This document shows, in pieces, positions 47,061 through 60,129 of a stretch of DNA of 64,000 nucleotides. The first letter of the stretch is position 1, and every line of letters begins with the position of its first letter. Both the position numbers and the translations under genes were made by a program. The DNA is from Epiperipatus broadwayi (taxonomy: Eukaryota; Onychophora; Udeonychophora; Euonychophora; Peripatidae). Location: the NCBI GenBank assembly GCA_028023455.1, contig JAQFVV010000056.1, forward strand, positions 4,301,717-4,365,716. Reading direction: 5' to 3'. The notes beneath the pieces were generated by a model that was not told the origin of the DNA, made no database searches, and saw only the letters and a program-made list of their open reading frames with translations.

Positions 47061-50000
47061 CCTCCCCAAGTTCTAGCTCTAATAATTAATGAGATATTCA
47101 ATTAAATGTGTTACTAGCTCAGGTTTCTTAAAAAATTAACTTAGGTTCTGTTTTAGAATAACTCAAATAACTATTCTATAATTCATGAGATTAGAAGTGG
47201 AGATAAGGTGACAAAGTAGCTTGCATTGAGATAATATCCCATAGGATACCACCTCAATGGCATAAGAACACTATCCCCCCTTTTACTACTGTTACATATA
47301 ATAACTACATAGTATTCTTATGACTTCTGCAACTTCCAATCACTAAACTCATTTAACAATTAAAGTATTAATTTTTATCTATCATAACAATAATAGTAAT
47401 TATCTAGCTCAGATAAAATAATCTCAGGTTCTTAAATTTATTCAATGTTAAATTAAAATAAAGTAGCAAAATATGATAAGGGATTTTGTGTCATAATTTA
47501 CTACTCTGAAGTTAGATTAATAATAAAACAATAAGAATAATAATCACAATCTTCATTGTTTAATCCAACTAGTACGGCTGCTCTTTAATCGCAAATTTAT
47601 AACCATAATAAATTAATTAATAATTCAATATCCTCCCTTTGTTTATCTTTTTCCTTATGTAATAAAATAATTAGTAAGTGGCAGTGTTTAGATAATCTGA
47701 TAAATGAAGTAAGTGGCAACTAATAGCATACAATTTAGTAAATTACCATAACAATGGATTTATGACCAATAATGCAATGCAATTTTATAATTATTCAATT
47801 ACAAAACATCAATAAATAATTAAGATTAAATATACTTTTCTATTTATATTTTGTGCAAACAATTATATATTTTAATTTAATGACGGTAAACATATCCTAT
47901 GAATTCATGCAATGATGTAGAGAAAACAAAACTCAGACACAAGTTTTAATAACAAATTTTAGAATTTTATTAACAACAATTAAAATTAAGATAAACAAAC
48001 AAATCTATTTACAATTATTTACAAGGGATATCCTCCTTTCTTTTCACACTACAAAAGTTAAATTATACATTTTTAGATTTCTTTTATAGTTAATTTAAAT
48101 TATTATACTTTTATAAGTTGTTTATTTATTTCTCATTAAGTTTGTTATATTACTTAGTTTAACTATTTTATGGGTAATACTATTCTTTACCTTTTAATAT
48201 TAACATTACAGTATTATAAGTTATATATGTGGGTAAACATCATTTATAAACATTATAAATTTACAATCAATATGGTTTTTTTCCCTTTAAAGAAAATTAC
48301 ATTTTCTTATAACTCTATATAAGTCACTTTGCATATTGTGCAAATATTATTACTACCTATTACGTTTGTTATCTAATGCTCGTAAACTCTAATACATTTA
48401 TTCATAAGCCATACTCATGTATAATGCCATAACACGAGCTTAATTATTTCCTGTTTCAGTTTAACATATATTATAATCATCGAATGTTATTACATTCTTT
48501 AAATATGCAATACTTATATTTTTAAATATAATCAACAATAAGAACACGTTAAATCATTTTTTAATATTTTTGTATATTTCTATTTGGATATATTTTTATC
48601 AAATTATAGTTCATTTCTTAAAATTAAAATAATTCTCTGACTCCTTCCTTTCTTAGGATATATGCATCTTTTTTCAATAATCATAATCTATGCTTTGTTA
48701 ATACCTAACTATTCTTATTTCAAATAACAGCATAACATACATTCTAAAATATCTATTGTTTCTTTTCAATAGACTTATCAAATAACGATGTAGTTGCAAG
48801 AAATACAGATAAAGATAGCGAAAGATGTATAGGATATTGGGAAGATAGATAAATAACTTATCAAAATATATACTTCAAAATGTATGGAACAGTGTGGATC
48901 GGGCCGACATTCCTTGTCTTATAACCCTGACGATAAGCATGATGTGGCAGCTATTTATTCAGCTTTACCAAACATCTAATAAGATTCACAAGAAAGATAA
49001 AAATAACACTGTCCATGACAACATGTATAACAGTCGTAGGGCTTTGTTAACTACACTGATTACCAATTAAAACTACTTATAATTCCATTCCCTGTAGCAT
49101 CCTAGTTTTTTAATACATCATCTTGGTTTCCGAATCTCCATGTACTACCAAGTCACTATCCAAACTATCTCTCAAGATTTTCACTGTATCCAACATCGAT
49201 AAAACTAACTACCTTTTAAAACAATAAACAAAATTCACTAATATAAAACATTCCCCTATTCTATAAGAACAATTTGCCTTGCTTTATTGGTTCGACATCT
49301 GCGTTCTATTAAATAACACTTAAATATCCTAATCGGAAAAATTAACAGAAAATATGACATAACCATTAGTTATATTGAACTATATTAATCACACATAAAA
49401 TGAGTATAGTATGCATATTTTTAAAAAATCTAATTACATCTCATAGTGTTTTAGAGTGTTGTTTTTTTTTCAAAATGCGTTTTACAATAACTATAACAAT
49501 AAAACTTTTCATTACATTCATTCAGTTCACAGCTGATCTAAATAAATAAAACATACATTATATCATTAATAACCATAAAATATACCAAAATAATCTTTTA
49601 CCTTCCTATTAGAGTTCGTAGTGGGTTTCTTTCTCCTCGAGCATCGCAAACATACAAAATTTCCACACACATACAATTTTATTTGAACATTCAAAATCAA
49701 AAAAAAAACATTATTTTATATAATATTATATGGCAAATTAATGTATTTGTTTCCCTATTGCTATCTAAACTCAATGTTTAACTTAAATTAATAAAGAAAA
49801 TAATTTAAACCATAATCACATATTTTTCTGGCGGTAAATCTTGGTTAGTCCCCTAATATTTATTATTTCTTCTTTTATCCGAATGTTCTCCTTTCTGATT
49901 ATTAAAGTTTTAAAATAAATTAGTTCATTTAATTAACTGTTTAGATGATCTTTAGTTGTAATGTTTAATTCAAAATTATTAAAAATATTTATTTACTTAT

Positions 50001-50735
50001 CCCACGAAGTTTTTAATGTTCGGGCGAATATTACCTCGGCGCGTTGATGCATCTTTATTTTTATCAGAACTACAAATATTTATATCATTACGGTACCAAA
50101 TTGCGTTTTTCCTTGGATCCAATATTTTATACTTATTTCCTTGTAAACTAATTTTTTTTTTTCTTCTTCTTCTTCAGGCAAGTAATTTCCTTGGTAATTT
50201 CACTTTTATTCATTATTATTTTATATACGACATTTTTGATCTTTAACTTTTTCTAGAGTAATTGCTCAGGTCATCTTAAAGAAAGTAATTCATAAAATTT
50301 CTTTTTGTCCATTTATTTTTACACGAATAATATTTATTTTTATTTTTCATTCTATTCATTAACTTTGCCACAATGTCCTTTCATTAATTTTACATGCACT
50401 AAAGCAGTTTTCATAGTAATATGCTATACAAACTATATCAATGAACAACGTTAACATCTTTGAAATATTACAAAATTTATAACTTGGTTTTAAGAATCCA
50501 TCCATTTTTTTATTGAAAATTTAGATTATATTTTAATAGAATCCACTGGCAGGTAACTGTGGAGTTAGTGAAACATCATTATGATAACTTTTTTAAAATT
50601 TTATTCTTAGATTCGCTTCAAAAGACTTTACAATGTTAGTTAGTTTCTTTCAAAGATATTTATTAAAAATTCAAATAAAATTGACTAATAATTGAAGAAA
50701 GAAAGAAATTTTAAAGAGCTTAAAATTTTACCTCT
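47061..50735. other. A+T-rich DNA; possible LTR-like end
   Basis: At 47930-48020 a segment (GACACAAGTTTTAATAAC, then TTTATTAACAACAATT) resembles the R-U5 part of Gypsy LTRs and is similar in style to 63190-63240. A G+C-richer patch at 48890-49060 (GGATCGGGCCGACATTCC) is unidentified. No gene is supported. Confidence 0.3.
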
Positions 50736-50905
50736 GCTCTGGAGTCAACACATTTTTGTTCTCCTAGTTTATACAATTAATTGGCGCGATTTCTCTTGTC
50801 TGCCAAAATCTATCTTTTTATTGGTCAATTCCTACTTTGGTTTGTAAACATTTTCTAAAGTTTTAAAATGATGACGTAATAGACTTAAATATTAACCTAT
50901 TATTA
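50736..50905 (-). promoter_or_regulatory. Promoter-like cluster on the minus strand (candidate)
   Basis: Read on the minus strand there is an ATF/CREB-like ATTACGTCATCA, then CCAAT in TTGACCAATAAA, then an E2F-like ATCGCGCCAATTAA, and finally GACTCCAGAGCAGAG followed by GTAAAATT, a good splice donor. This order fits a core promoter with a short untranslated first exon. A second CpG-bearing block with ATG and a GTAATA donor (CATCAACGCGCCGAG) lies at about 50025-50050 on the same strand. No further exon was recognised, and the motifs are short, so the call is tentative. Confidence 0.3.
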
Positions 50906-51824
50906 TTTTTTAAATTAATTATTATCTATTACAATTTAATTACTTCTAAACAATTTTGAAACAATAATTAATAAAATGTTTAATACTTATTTTTTATTAT
51001 GATGTGTGACAATTTCATCCAGTTCCACAATATACTATTTAAATATTTTAATTATTTGTATTAATTTAAACTGGTGCTTATACATAAAATATTCCAGACA
51101 GTCATGTAGACATTTCCGGAGTTTAGTCTAGTTTTATCTGTCTTAATAAATTTGCTACTTATATTATTTAAAATGATTATATAAAATTTTGAAAAATAAT
51201 TTAGAAAAATATAGAACTAGATGCAATCCTCACCCTCACAATACTTATTATTAAATATATTATATTAACTTTTTATTGCCCATTTATAATTTATAATATT
51301 AAATACTATATAATATTAATTTCAAATTTTTTTAGCAATTGACCATTTATAACCATCATTGACCTATAGAAAAGGGCACAATATATATATATATAGACAA
51401 TGAAAGGGCTTAAACTTTCTTTGCCTAAGGCCATCGGATACATTTGTGTCATCTCTGCATGGAACTATTATTTTTCAGATGCATTCCATGAAAATATTCT
51501 TTATTAACATTAATAGTAAGAAACTGTAAAGATTTTATGTAAGACTGTTGCATATTAGTGTGATGTTATCTTGTAAGACTAAAAACTCAATAAGTATATT
51601 CTTTAGCTATTAGATGTAATAATATTAAAATTTACACTTGTAGAAATATATCTATATTGTTTTAGGCATGGAAAATAGCAGGTCTTTTTTATAGCATTAA
51701 TATTATTTCAAAAACATTAAAAAGATACAATATTGATTGTAAATAGTCAAAATAAGAGTCATAGATCACATGACCCTATCTCTTAAGCTTGTAAGTTATA
51801 AACAATGAGGATTGCCAATTCCTC
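50906..51824. other. A+T-rich DNA without recognised features
   Basis: Nothing is supported apart from a short TA run near 51382. Confidence 0.4.
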
Positions 51825-52135
51825 TACAAGCTTTATGATAAATGCTTAGCCAGAGCCAGCACTTAAAATATCTCTGTCAGGAACCCCTCCCCAAACCCCT
51901 GACCATGGTTTCATGCTTTGGCACTCCTCAGAGAGGTGTCAGGGTAGGTTCAGACACTAGATCTAAAAATATCAACCCAAAGCCAAGCACTTATCTAAAA
52001 GTTATCTACTGAGTGGAAAATCTGAAATTTTCAGACATCTACATGTCTTCAAACCCAGCTATCCAACTCAAATAGCTGCTTTCATTATGACAGAGCTGAA
52101 GCTAGACAAAGATTTGCAACATTTCTGAGACATCA
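51825..52135. other. G+C-richer block of unknown nature
   Basis: This 300-bp block is strikingly richer in G+C than the surrounding DNA and includes CCCCTCCCCAAACCCCTGAC and GAGAGGTGTCAGGG. One plus-strand frame is open for about 51 codons (containing HVFKPSYPTQIAAFIMTELK) but has no splice sites or start in keeping with an exon. It may be a captured sequence, an LTR fragment or an old exon. Confidence 0.35.
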
Positions 52136-54335
52136 AATAGAAACTAGCATATGATATTTGTAAATTTATTTGTGGTTCATACATTGGTATAAACAATTAT
52201 TTTTGACTTTTTCATAATTTTTTTTTTCGTTTTTCTTTTTCTCTTGTTGTGTCTGCCATTTTCATTTTTGAATTGTTGCAAATAAATAATGATATTGATA
52301 TATAATAATTTTAAAGCTATGACGTAATCACTTTGGAAGCAAATTACAACATTATAAAAATCATTTTGACAAATTATCTTTATTATATTTTAATTCGCAA
52401 TATTTTATCTTGGTTTTAAAATTCGTTACTTTACATATTTGAAGAAATACACATATATGTACATATTGATATTTTTGTTTTAATAAAATCGTAACCTCTA
52501 ATTCCGTGCGCACACGCACGCACACACACATTGAAAAGACAGAATCTCAGCCGTTAATACATATATGTGTGTGCATTCGTAAGAATGTAAAAAATAAAAC
52601 AATTAAAAATTAATCTCATAAATACATGACAAGATATGCACACATCCTAATTAATCTCTAAAAAACATTAATTTAACGTATATATATACTGAACATGAAT
52701 CAATCATTCTTTGTTAAATAATTAATTTTGTATGAAAGTTTCCCTATTATCTGTGATGAGAGACTAATAGAATTACAATTAAATAGATGAATGAATGATA
52801 AATTATAAACTCACTAATTTAATCATTAATATAATTTCGCCAACTGTTTAAATCTAGTATATTAAACTTTTCAATTTTTTTATTTTTTATTATCCATAAG
52901 CTGTTTTGACATTTTAATTTTTAATTATTTAATTTTAATTGTTTTTAAATGTAATAACGTAAATCAAGCTGACATTTTATTACATATATTTGTTTATGTT
53001 AATCTACGGTATCAACATCATCAATATTTGCAAAAAGCCAAGCCCTTGACATTTATGTAATGTCCTCATTATTTGCTTTCAACTTCAAAAATGCATAACT
53101 ATCTTTTATCTTTAAATTTATTTATCTTGTATTTTGCCTTTTTCATTCCCATTAGTGTCTCTTTCAATATGATCTTTTAAACTTTTTTAATGCTAAGTAT
53201 ATAAATCAATCCATTTTCTTTTCCAATTCTTAATTTTTTCAAAAATATTTTTTTTCATACTTTTTTCAGCACATTTCTACTTCTAACATTCGTTTTTTCG
53301 GTTCAAATCTACATCTCTGTAATTTCTCTCTGATAAGTATCCAAGTCTTTTACTTTATATCAATATTTCAAATAGTGTTTTACAAGGTCTTTGTTGGTAC
53401 TTACTTCAAAAAGTTATAAAATAACTTCTTAATCTTTTTAAATGTATATGTAGTCACTGTGAATTTCATTTTAATTTTATAATATTATTTCCATCTTCAA
53501 TTAATCAATTTCCAATTTTTTTTTAAATAATAATTTTTCTGTACATTGTGCTTTTATTTTTTTCTCTCTCTTTAAATTTTTATCTTTTTTATATGAATAT
53601 TTTATGTATTTTTTAACAGTCTATTAAATTTATTCACATCCTGCCATATTTCTGTTCATCTTACAAATTAAAATCTATTCTGCTCAAAACTAATTTCATA
53701 GTTATTAAGATAGTATTCATTAAGAAATTTATAAAAATAAATATTAAACCAGACAGATATAAACAACTACATTCCTATCTCACTCTTTCCTTATATATAA
53801 ACCTACAAGTATTTACTAGTTTATGTGCATGCTATCCATATTTATATCTTTTCTTAAGCCTAGCATTTTTTGTAAATAATATCCAACAAAATAATTCAAT
53901 TTCCCTATCAAAACGTTTTCATATTCTAAGAAAAAAAAAGCAAATATTAATCCTTCATCCCTCTTTATTTTTTATGTCCAATCTATTCTTTAGATTAAAA
54001 CATATTTAATCTATTAGAAATAGACTTACTCAAGAATGCCAGCAACACATTAGCAATATATAAAATTAAATTGTTTTAAAAAGCCTCACATTTTAGAATA
54101 TTAGAACTTTTCTCTAATAAAATCATAATTGTTGAAGTGTAGTCTACTAGCATTTTAAAAATTATATTACTCCTCATAAAGTCTTGGGCTATTTTTACAT
54201 GTACTTTTCTAACTACAGCACTCTTGGTTTATCATTGTCATACTACAATTCTCACACATACTTCATATTTGTACCTACAACATTATTAGCATTCTAATTT
54301 TTTTTTGTTTTTACCAATAGTTACTGTCCAGTATA
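52136..54335. other. A+T-rich DNA without recognised features
   Basis: A CA/GC-alternating patch lies at 52507-52530 (GTGCGCACACGCACGC). No gene was seen. Confidence 0.4.
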
Positions 54336-54344
54336 GTTCAAGAC

Positions 54345-54415
54345 ATTAATAGAATGGTGGACTTTAAAGCTTAAGATCCATGGATCATGACTCCAGCTCT
54401 ATTGACATTTTCCAT
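54345..54415 (+). repeat. tRNA-like remnant (SINE fragment)
   Basis: GGTGGACTTTAAAGCTTAAGA resembles an anticodon arm, and TGGATCATGACTCC resembles the T arm/box B. The 5' half is not recognisable. Its position just beyond the PLE relic recalls the tRNA-like block next to the PLE at 2.6 kb. Confidence 0.35.
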
Positions 54416-54639
54416 AGTAAAGTTTTTAAAACTTTTTATTAGTTACTTATTAATAATCTACAAAGTGCATGCAATACACAAGTTGAAAAAGTTATAAAAA
54501 CAAAAATATTAATAACTCAGTTAAGGCTGAATGCTTTTGAACATCCATGCCTCATAATCATAGCGGTATTGTTTACATTAGACTTAAGATATGCAAATTA
54601 AATGCAAATGAGTTAGGTAGTTCATTTTTTAGAAATATC

Positions 54640-55135
54640 AAATCAGGTGTCAACTCTGTTTATTGCAATATTATTGTTGTTGATAAAATATGTCACTTTT
54701 ATTTTCCTTTTGCAGCTGTCTATTTCTATACATACAATTTTGGGGTTGGAGGGAACAAAGTCATGACCAGTCTTTTTTAAATCTACAAGAAATGTAGAAG
54801 TGTTGTTGTTGGTCTTATATGCCCTTTTATATCTGTACATGTATTGAGCAGCTCTGTTGTTAATTGTTGTCTTTGTTTCCCCATAATATATGGCCTGGCA
54901 TCCAGGCTGAGGGCACATCATGCTGTAAACAACCTGAGGTGATTAGGCAATGTCAGTTTTATCCTTTGAATTGTTAATTAGTCTGTTAATAATGGCTGGT
55001 ATATAAAAACCTATTGTAAATTTATCTGATAAAGTTTTAATTAGTCAATTTGGTACTTTAGCAATATAAGGAAGGGTAATATAGGGAAGTTCATTTCTTT
55101 TGGCATTATTTGCTGTTTTTCTATAAATTACTTAT
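54640..55135 (-). pseudogene. PLE relic: RT end and GIY-YIG endonuclease
   Basis: On the minus strand 55130-54940 reads LPYIAKVPN*LIKTLSDKF and PAIINRLINNSKDKTDIA, the block between RT and endonuclease of PLEs. It continues with VVYSMMCPQPGCQAIYYGET, a GIY-YIG domain start with the Cys pair found in many PLEs, then KTTINNR, and is open to 54643. In-frame stops break the upstream half. It is more divergent from the 2-kb copy than the palindromic tails are, so it belongs to a different PLE lineage. Its 5' side fades near 55340. Confidence 0.72.
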
Positions 55136-55140
55136 TAGTA

Positions 55141-56160
55141 TTTTTTTTCCAAAATTATAATTTTAATATGTAGTTTAAATTGGATATGTTATTTAGCTTA
55201 TTATTTATATTTAATTTTTTGATGTAACAGTGTTGGTTTAGTCCTTTTTTTATTATATTTAAACTTAATGTCAGGTCTGCCATTATTAACATTTCTATTA
55301 GCATATCTCTTCATTTGTAAATTTACTACATTTCTATATAAATAAAAGCTACCCTCTAGTGGCATGTATTAAAATCAATTATCATCATATAATCATTGAT
55401 TAATCATGCGTAATCTGATAATACTAAAGTTGAGAGATTCTTTTGTTTATATAAGTTAAGATGGAATTTGAATCTACAACTCCAAGATATGCTCAGAAAT
55501 TGTTAATTCTGTTCTTAAATTTGTTTACACTTGAATTTGTATCTCAAGTAAATTTACTCTTATTATTGAGAGCTTTCTATATATAAACTATTATCTTAAA
55601 TCATGTGTCCTGCATGGTGATCGGAAGATCTCGGGATCAATTCTGCTCACAATTTCAGCACCTGAACTCCTTATAAACTACTGAGCAATAAAGCCACCTG
55701 TCTTTTTTTATGTATTCATTATTATCATGTATTTTTTATTTTCAAAACTATGTCATATTTTTACCACATTTCTCACTTTGTCATATGTCATAACTATATG
55801 CAAGCATATCATATGTATTTTTCAATTATCATGATATTTATTTCATCTCTATTATGATCTATAGCTTCTATGTGTACATTTATACAATCATCGATTTTTT
55901 AAAATTACTTTTAGCTTAAACACAATTTATCATTTATAGAAATGATACTTAATTAAACACTATTGTTCTTAGATGTAAAACAGTTTCTATCCCATTATCC
56001 CACTTTTAGTACTGTGCAATAATTCTTCATTCATTTCTTTATAATTTGTTTAACTTTTTCCTTTTCATTCTTAATCAAATAATTTACCATCTTTTTCTGA
56101 TTTATTTATATTTCTAATATTCCAAAAATGTATATTTGCAATGTATTAGTAAATTGCATT
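55141..56160. other. A+T-rich DNA with one tRNA-like remnant
   Basis: CTCGGGATCAATTCTG near 55627 resembles a box B after GGTGATCGGAAGAT, perhaps a SINE fragment. The rest holds nothing recognisable. Confidence 0.3.
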
Positions 56161-56164
56161 GAAA

Positions 56165-56250
56165 AGGGATATAAAGAGGTCAGTGACAGCTGCTTTACAA
56201 GCAGTTGTCCTGGGTTGGCAGGTTCACTTCCAGGCTGATGCTATGACACA
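56165..56250 (+). repeat. tRNA-like remnant (SINE fragment)
   Basis: AGCTGCTTTACAAGCAGTTG forms an anticodon-arm-like hairpin and is followed by GGCAGGTTCACTTCC, a box B match. The 5' half is degenerate, and no functional tRNA fold is possible. Confidence 0.45.
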
Positions 56251-57264
56251 TAGGAAAAGAGGCATGTAATGAGAAAACAATACATTCTCTGTTGGAATAG
56301 TTTTCCATTTGATTTCCTTAATCCTATCATTGTGTAATGTTATTTACTTTTTTTTTTTGAAAGAAAAATACTTTTTTTTCATCATATATAAAATAATCAA
56401 ATTATTTGCGTTTGTTACAAAATAAAAATATTTTACTCCAGTATAAAAATAATAAAGTTTTTAAAATGTTTTACTTAATAAAAAAAAAATTGCTGAATAG
56501 AATAACAATTTTACCATTAAAAAGCATATCAGAATATAAACAGTGCTATGATTGCATACTTCTCATCTTAAATTACATATAAAAATTAAACATAAACTTA
56601 AATGTGCATATTATTATTAAATGTGCATATTTTTATTAGTCTGCATTCAGAACAGGTTATATTTACCTGTTTAAGGGGATTTATTTAAACTTCTTCCAAT
56701 CAATAATTTCAATCTCTGTAGTCAAGTTGCAATCTTTCATGTCTTTATAAATAAATGAGACCATTAATGGATGTGGGATTCCACCTCCATTGCTGAAAGG
56801 AGGTTGCCTTGACAACAGTTTGCAATTCGTGATTGTTATCTATATTGGGATTGTCTAAGTGTTGACTGGTTTCTAATGGATATTATTATTAATATATAAT
56901 TTTAAATAATACAAAAATAAAACTACTTACATTTTAGCTTCTTTTTTATATACATAATGAAACTCATTTTTATTGTTGTTTTGCTGCATATATTTATTTT
57001 TGCTACCATGCAAATACATTTTTTTTTAAAAATAAGGGAATTCATTTATTGACCAAAACTGTAACTTAAATTTATTGTTTTTTGTATGAGTAAATTTGTG
57101 AACTATAAAATGTCAACATCAAAAATAAATACTTCACATGGTGTATATAGTCAAAGCACATGGAGAACTGCAGCACCACTATGGATACAACAGGAATGTT
57201 ATCTCATTTAAAAGTTTGTTAACATTTATGCAATTATCTTGTTAGCCTTTCATTTTTCTGAAAC
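56251..57264. other. A+T-rich DNA without recognised features
   Basis: A small G+C-richer patch at 56755-56830 (GGATGTGGGATTCCACC) is unidentified. No gene is supported. Confidence 0.35.
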
Positions 57265-57530
57265 TATTGATCTCTTCTATTAATGGATAAAATCTATTTT
57301 GTATTTTTAATGATAAAAATTGTAATTTAAAAAAATATTTATGTGTGCAAATTATTAGTTCTAACTAATGATAGAAAGTACTAGACATAATAATTTCAGA
57401 CATTATAACAAATCTGGAGCAAAAAAAAATAAGAGAGAAAGCTTCTCATATTGTGCAGAGATTAGAGCATCTGTGTTCAATTGCCTTTTATTTCCATTGT
57501 GAAAACAAAATTATTTGTAAATAATCTATT
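57265..57530 (+). repeat. Old direct duplication, copy 1
   Basis: It aligns with 58405-58660. Shared blocks include AATCTATTTTGTATTTTTAA versus AATCCATTTTGAACTTTTAA, CAAATTATTAGTTCTA versus TAAATTATTAGTTTTA, and CATATTGTGCAGAGAT versus TATATTGTGCTAAGAT. The copies are separated by about 1140 bp and considerably diverged. Confidence 0.5.
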
Positions 57531-58404
57531 TATTTAATAGTTTTTGTAAAATTATTAATTATTTGTTTTTAAATAAATACATCACATTTATATTTAAATT
57601 TTGTAAGATTGTAGTAACATTTTATGACTCAAGTCAAACTTTATTGATGTTAGAAAAAAAACAAAATGTGCTCACTTTTGTAAAACTTTTCATACAATAC
57701 TTTATTGTTTTTTTATAAGATAGGCAGTAATAAAGCTAAATATTATTTTGTAAAAACTACCTGTTGTGTGTGTATTTTCATTTTACCAGATATAAGTTGG
57801 TTAAGAAAAGAAGAAAATTAGTAACAATTGAATTATAAAATATTAATTTCAATAATTTAAAGAGAGTGTTAATTATTTAAAATTATTCTTTATTAAGAAA
57901 TAAATGATAAATATTAATTTTTGGAAGAATCATTATTTATCCATTCTAAAACATTTTTATACTCACTATGTTTTTTAAAAAAAACGCATTTTGTTATTTC
58001 ACTATTTACTTATGTTTATTTCTCTTTAAGAGATTTTTTTCTCAATTTGCAAAGTTAATATTTTATTTTGTAAACTAATTTCATTTATTAAATTTATTTT
58101 TTGAATAAAATTTGGAAAAGTTGGAAAGTGAAAATAAAAAATAAGACTTAATTTATTTCAAAATACAATTAAGTTAAAATCTCATAATTAGAAGGAAAAA
58201 TAAAGTACAGACTTTAAATATCGCTCTAAAGGTTAAACATAACTGTTGAAACAAAATCCATTCAAGTTCTCTATTCATTATTTCTCTCCTACCATTTTCT
58301 ACCAGATTTCTTCTGGATTTTGTCAGCCTAGAAGAGTTTCATCTTTTTGTTGATTATTCTATTAGATATCTGAGAATGGTGAAAACATAAATATCTGTTC
58401 TTAA

Positions 58405-58660
58405 AAACAGGAATCCATTTTGAACTTTTAATGACAAAAAGTTTGATTAAAAAGTAATTTTTTGTAAATTATTAGTTTTAAGATAATACCTAAATATCAG
58501 AACCTATAGATAATAAAAATATCCAAGCAAAAAATTGTCTGGAACTTACCATGAATAAGAAAAGAGAGTGTACTTATATTGTGCTAAGATAAAAAGATAC
58601 ATTTGTCTGCTTGTGTATAGTTTGTTTTGTTTTCATCATGAAAACAAAAAATAAGTTATA
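58405..58660 (+). repeat. Old direct duplication, copy 2
   Basis: Partner of 57265-57530. Both end near a GAAAACAAAA motif. The sequence between the copies is plain A+T-rich DNA. Confidence 0.5.
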
Positions 58661-59191
58661 TATAATTTTTATTATTATTTTAGTATAGGTATTTTTTTAT
58701 TCACCAGCAAATAATTTGACCCATTTATATCAGATATCTTGACAAGCTATTTAGATCTAAAATTATATACTAATTTAATAGTACACAGTTATGAAATATA
58801 TGTAAACATTTTTGATCTTTTATTACATGCTTTTATTTAAATTAGAATATCTGTTTGTTAGTTAGTATGTTTATTTGTAAATTTTTGTAATCACTTTCAT
58901 TATTTAAGTTAGAATACACTTTTAAAACTGAAGTTTACTAGATTTAAAATCAGCAGAATTGATTCAAATTTGGTTTATAAGTAAGAAATACCAATCAAAG
59001 CAATATGGGACTTTAATATTGTAAACATTTGATGTAGTTTCTTAGATATGCATCAGAGAATGTGAAAATTTTGAATATTTTGATATCAAATTTAAAAATT
59101 CTTTTTAGAACTTTAATATGTTTTAAATAAAGTATGTGTTCTTGGTTTCATTTCAATTAAAATAAGAAAATTAACTTGCAATATACTTTTA
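58661..59191. other. A+T-rich DNA without recognised features
   Basis: Nothing is supported here. Confidence 0.4.
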
Positions 59192-59944
59192 TTAACCCTT
59201 TTCCCGCCTCTTACGAAGCTCCTCGTCGACATCTGACGTCACTCTAACTCTGCCAGTTCTTATGCTAAAATATTCGTTTGATAGGTTTTGAATAGGTTTT
59301 TAAAAGTTCTGTAAGATGGTGCCCTCTTCCGAATTATTTTACAAGTAAAAAATAAAAAAAAACGCATTTAAACCTAAACAAAGAAAGAACATCGGTTGTA
59401 ATTGGTTGTTAGTGAGCTCTCAGCCGAAAAAGACATTCTGATTGGCTGGAAAGAACAAAGAAACCGCCTGATCAAAGAAAATAAAGAAAAACGCTGAGAT
59501 TTTCATTTCGAATATAATTTTAAAGAATATTAAGTATATATTCAGTAATTACAAATGATTTTCAGAGAGAATACTAAAAAAACAAAATTATTTTCGAAAA
59601 ATATTGAAGATTTTAGTAAAAATATTAAAGATTTAGTAAAAAGAAATATTTACTTTTCTATAACGTAAAAGTTGACCTTTTTGTTTATATTATAGCTTTT
59701 ATGTTGCCGAAATTGAATATTTTAGAATAAATAAATAGCAATTTATTTTTGAAAGAACTTTCGTTCTCTTCATAACCTGAAAAATTAGTAATATACTTTT
59801 TATAAACGTATCTGAGTTGAATTTAATATTATAGGCGAATATGTTTTAACAATAGGCTTTGTCTTCAGTTTGTGAGTTGGCCAATTAAAAGATTTGATTT
59901 TTACCTCATACAACCAATAATATAATTAGCGGTTAAAAGGTTAA
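59192..59944. mobile_element. piggyBac-like MITE flanked by TTAA
   Basis: TTAA at 59192-59195 is followed by CCCTTTTCCCGCCTC. At the other end AGCGGTTAAAAGG is followed by TTAA at 59941-59944. Reversed, that end reads CCTTTTAACCGCT, an imperfect match to the first. TTAA duplication and CCYTTT ends are diagnostic of piggyBac-type elements. The 745-bp interior is non-coding but begins with a CpG-rich block holding TGACGTCA and CCAAT motifs, so it could supply promoter activity. Confidence 0.55.
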
Positions 59945-60116
59945 GGTTTTTTTTTTTTTTTTTTAAAAAAAACAAAAAACTTTTTTTTCAAACAAAAAGA
60001 AAAAAATGTCAAACAATGAAGATGTTCTTTTACAATAGTGAACCATTCCAAAAAGTTGAAGAACATAATTATTGGTTTTCTGATCTTGCTATTGCATTTC
60101 TAAACTTTTACAGAGC

Positions 60117-60129
60117 AACCTTAAATGTA
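60117..60129. repeat. Left 13-bp direct repeat of PLE-tail palindrome
   Basis: AACCTTAAATGTA is repeated exactly at 60521-60533. It is read as a target-site duplication. Confidence 0.78.

Noticed and set aside
48890-49060. Exon-like G+C-richer patch
   Set aside because: More than one frame is open briefly, there are no good splice sites around either, and no protein is recognised.
50016-50246. 76-residue open frame with hydrophobic C-terminal half
   Set aside because: The frame arises from a T-rich tract, no homology is recognised, and the nearby CpG block fits better with a minus-strand promoter or exon.
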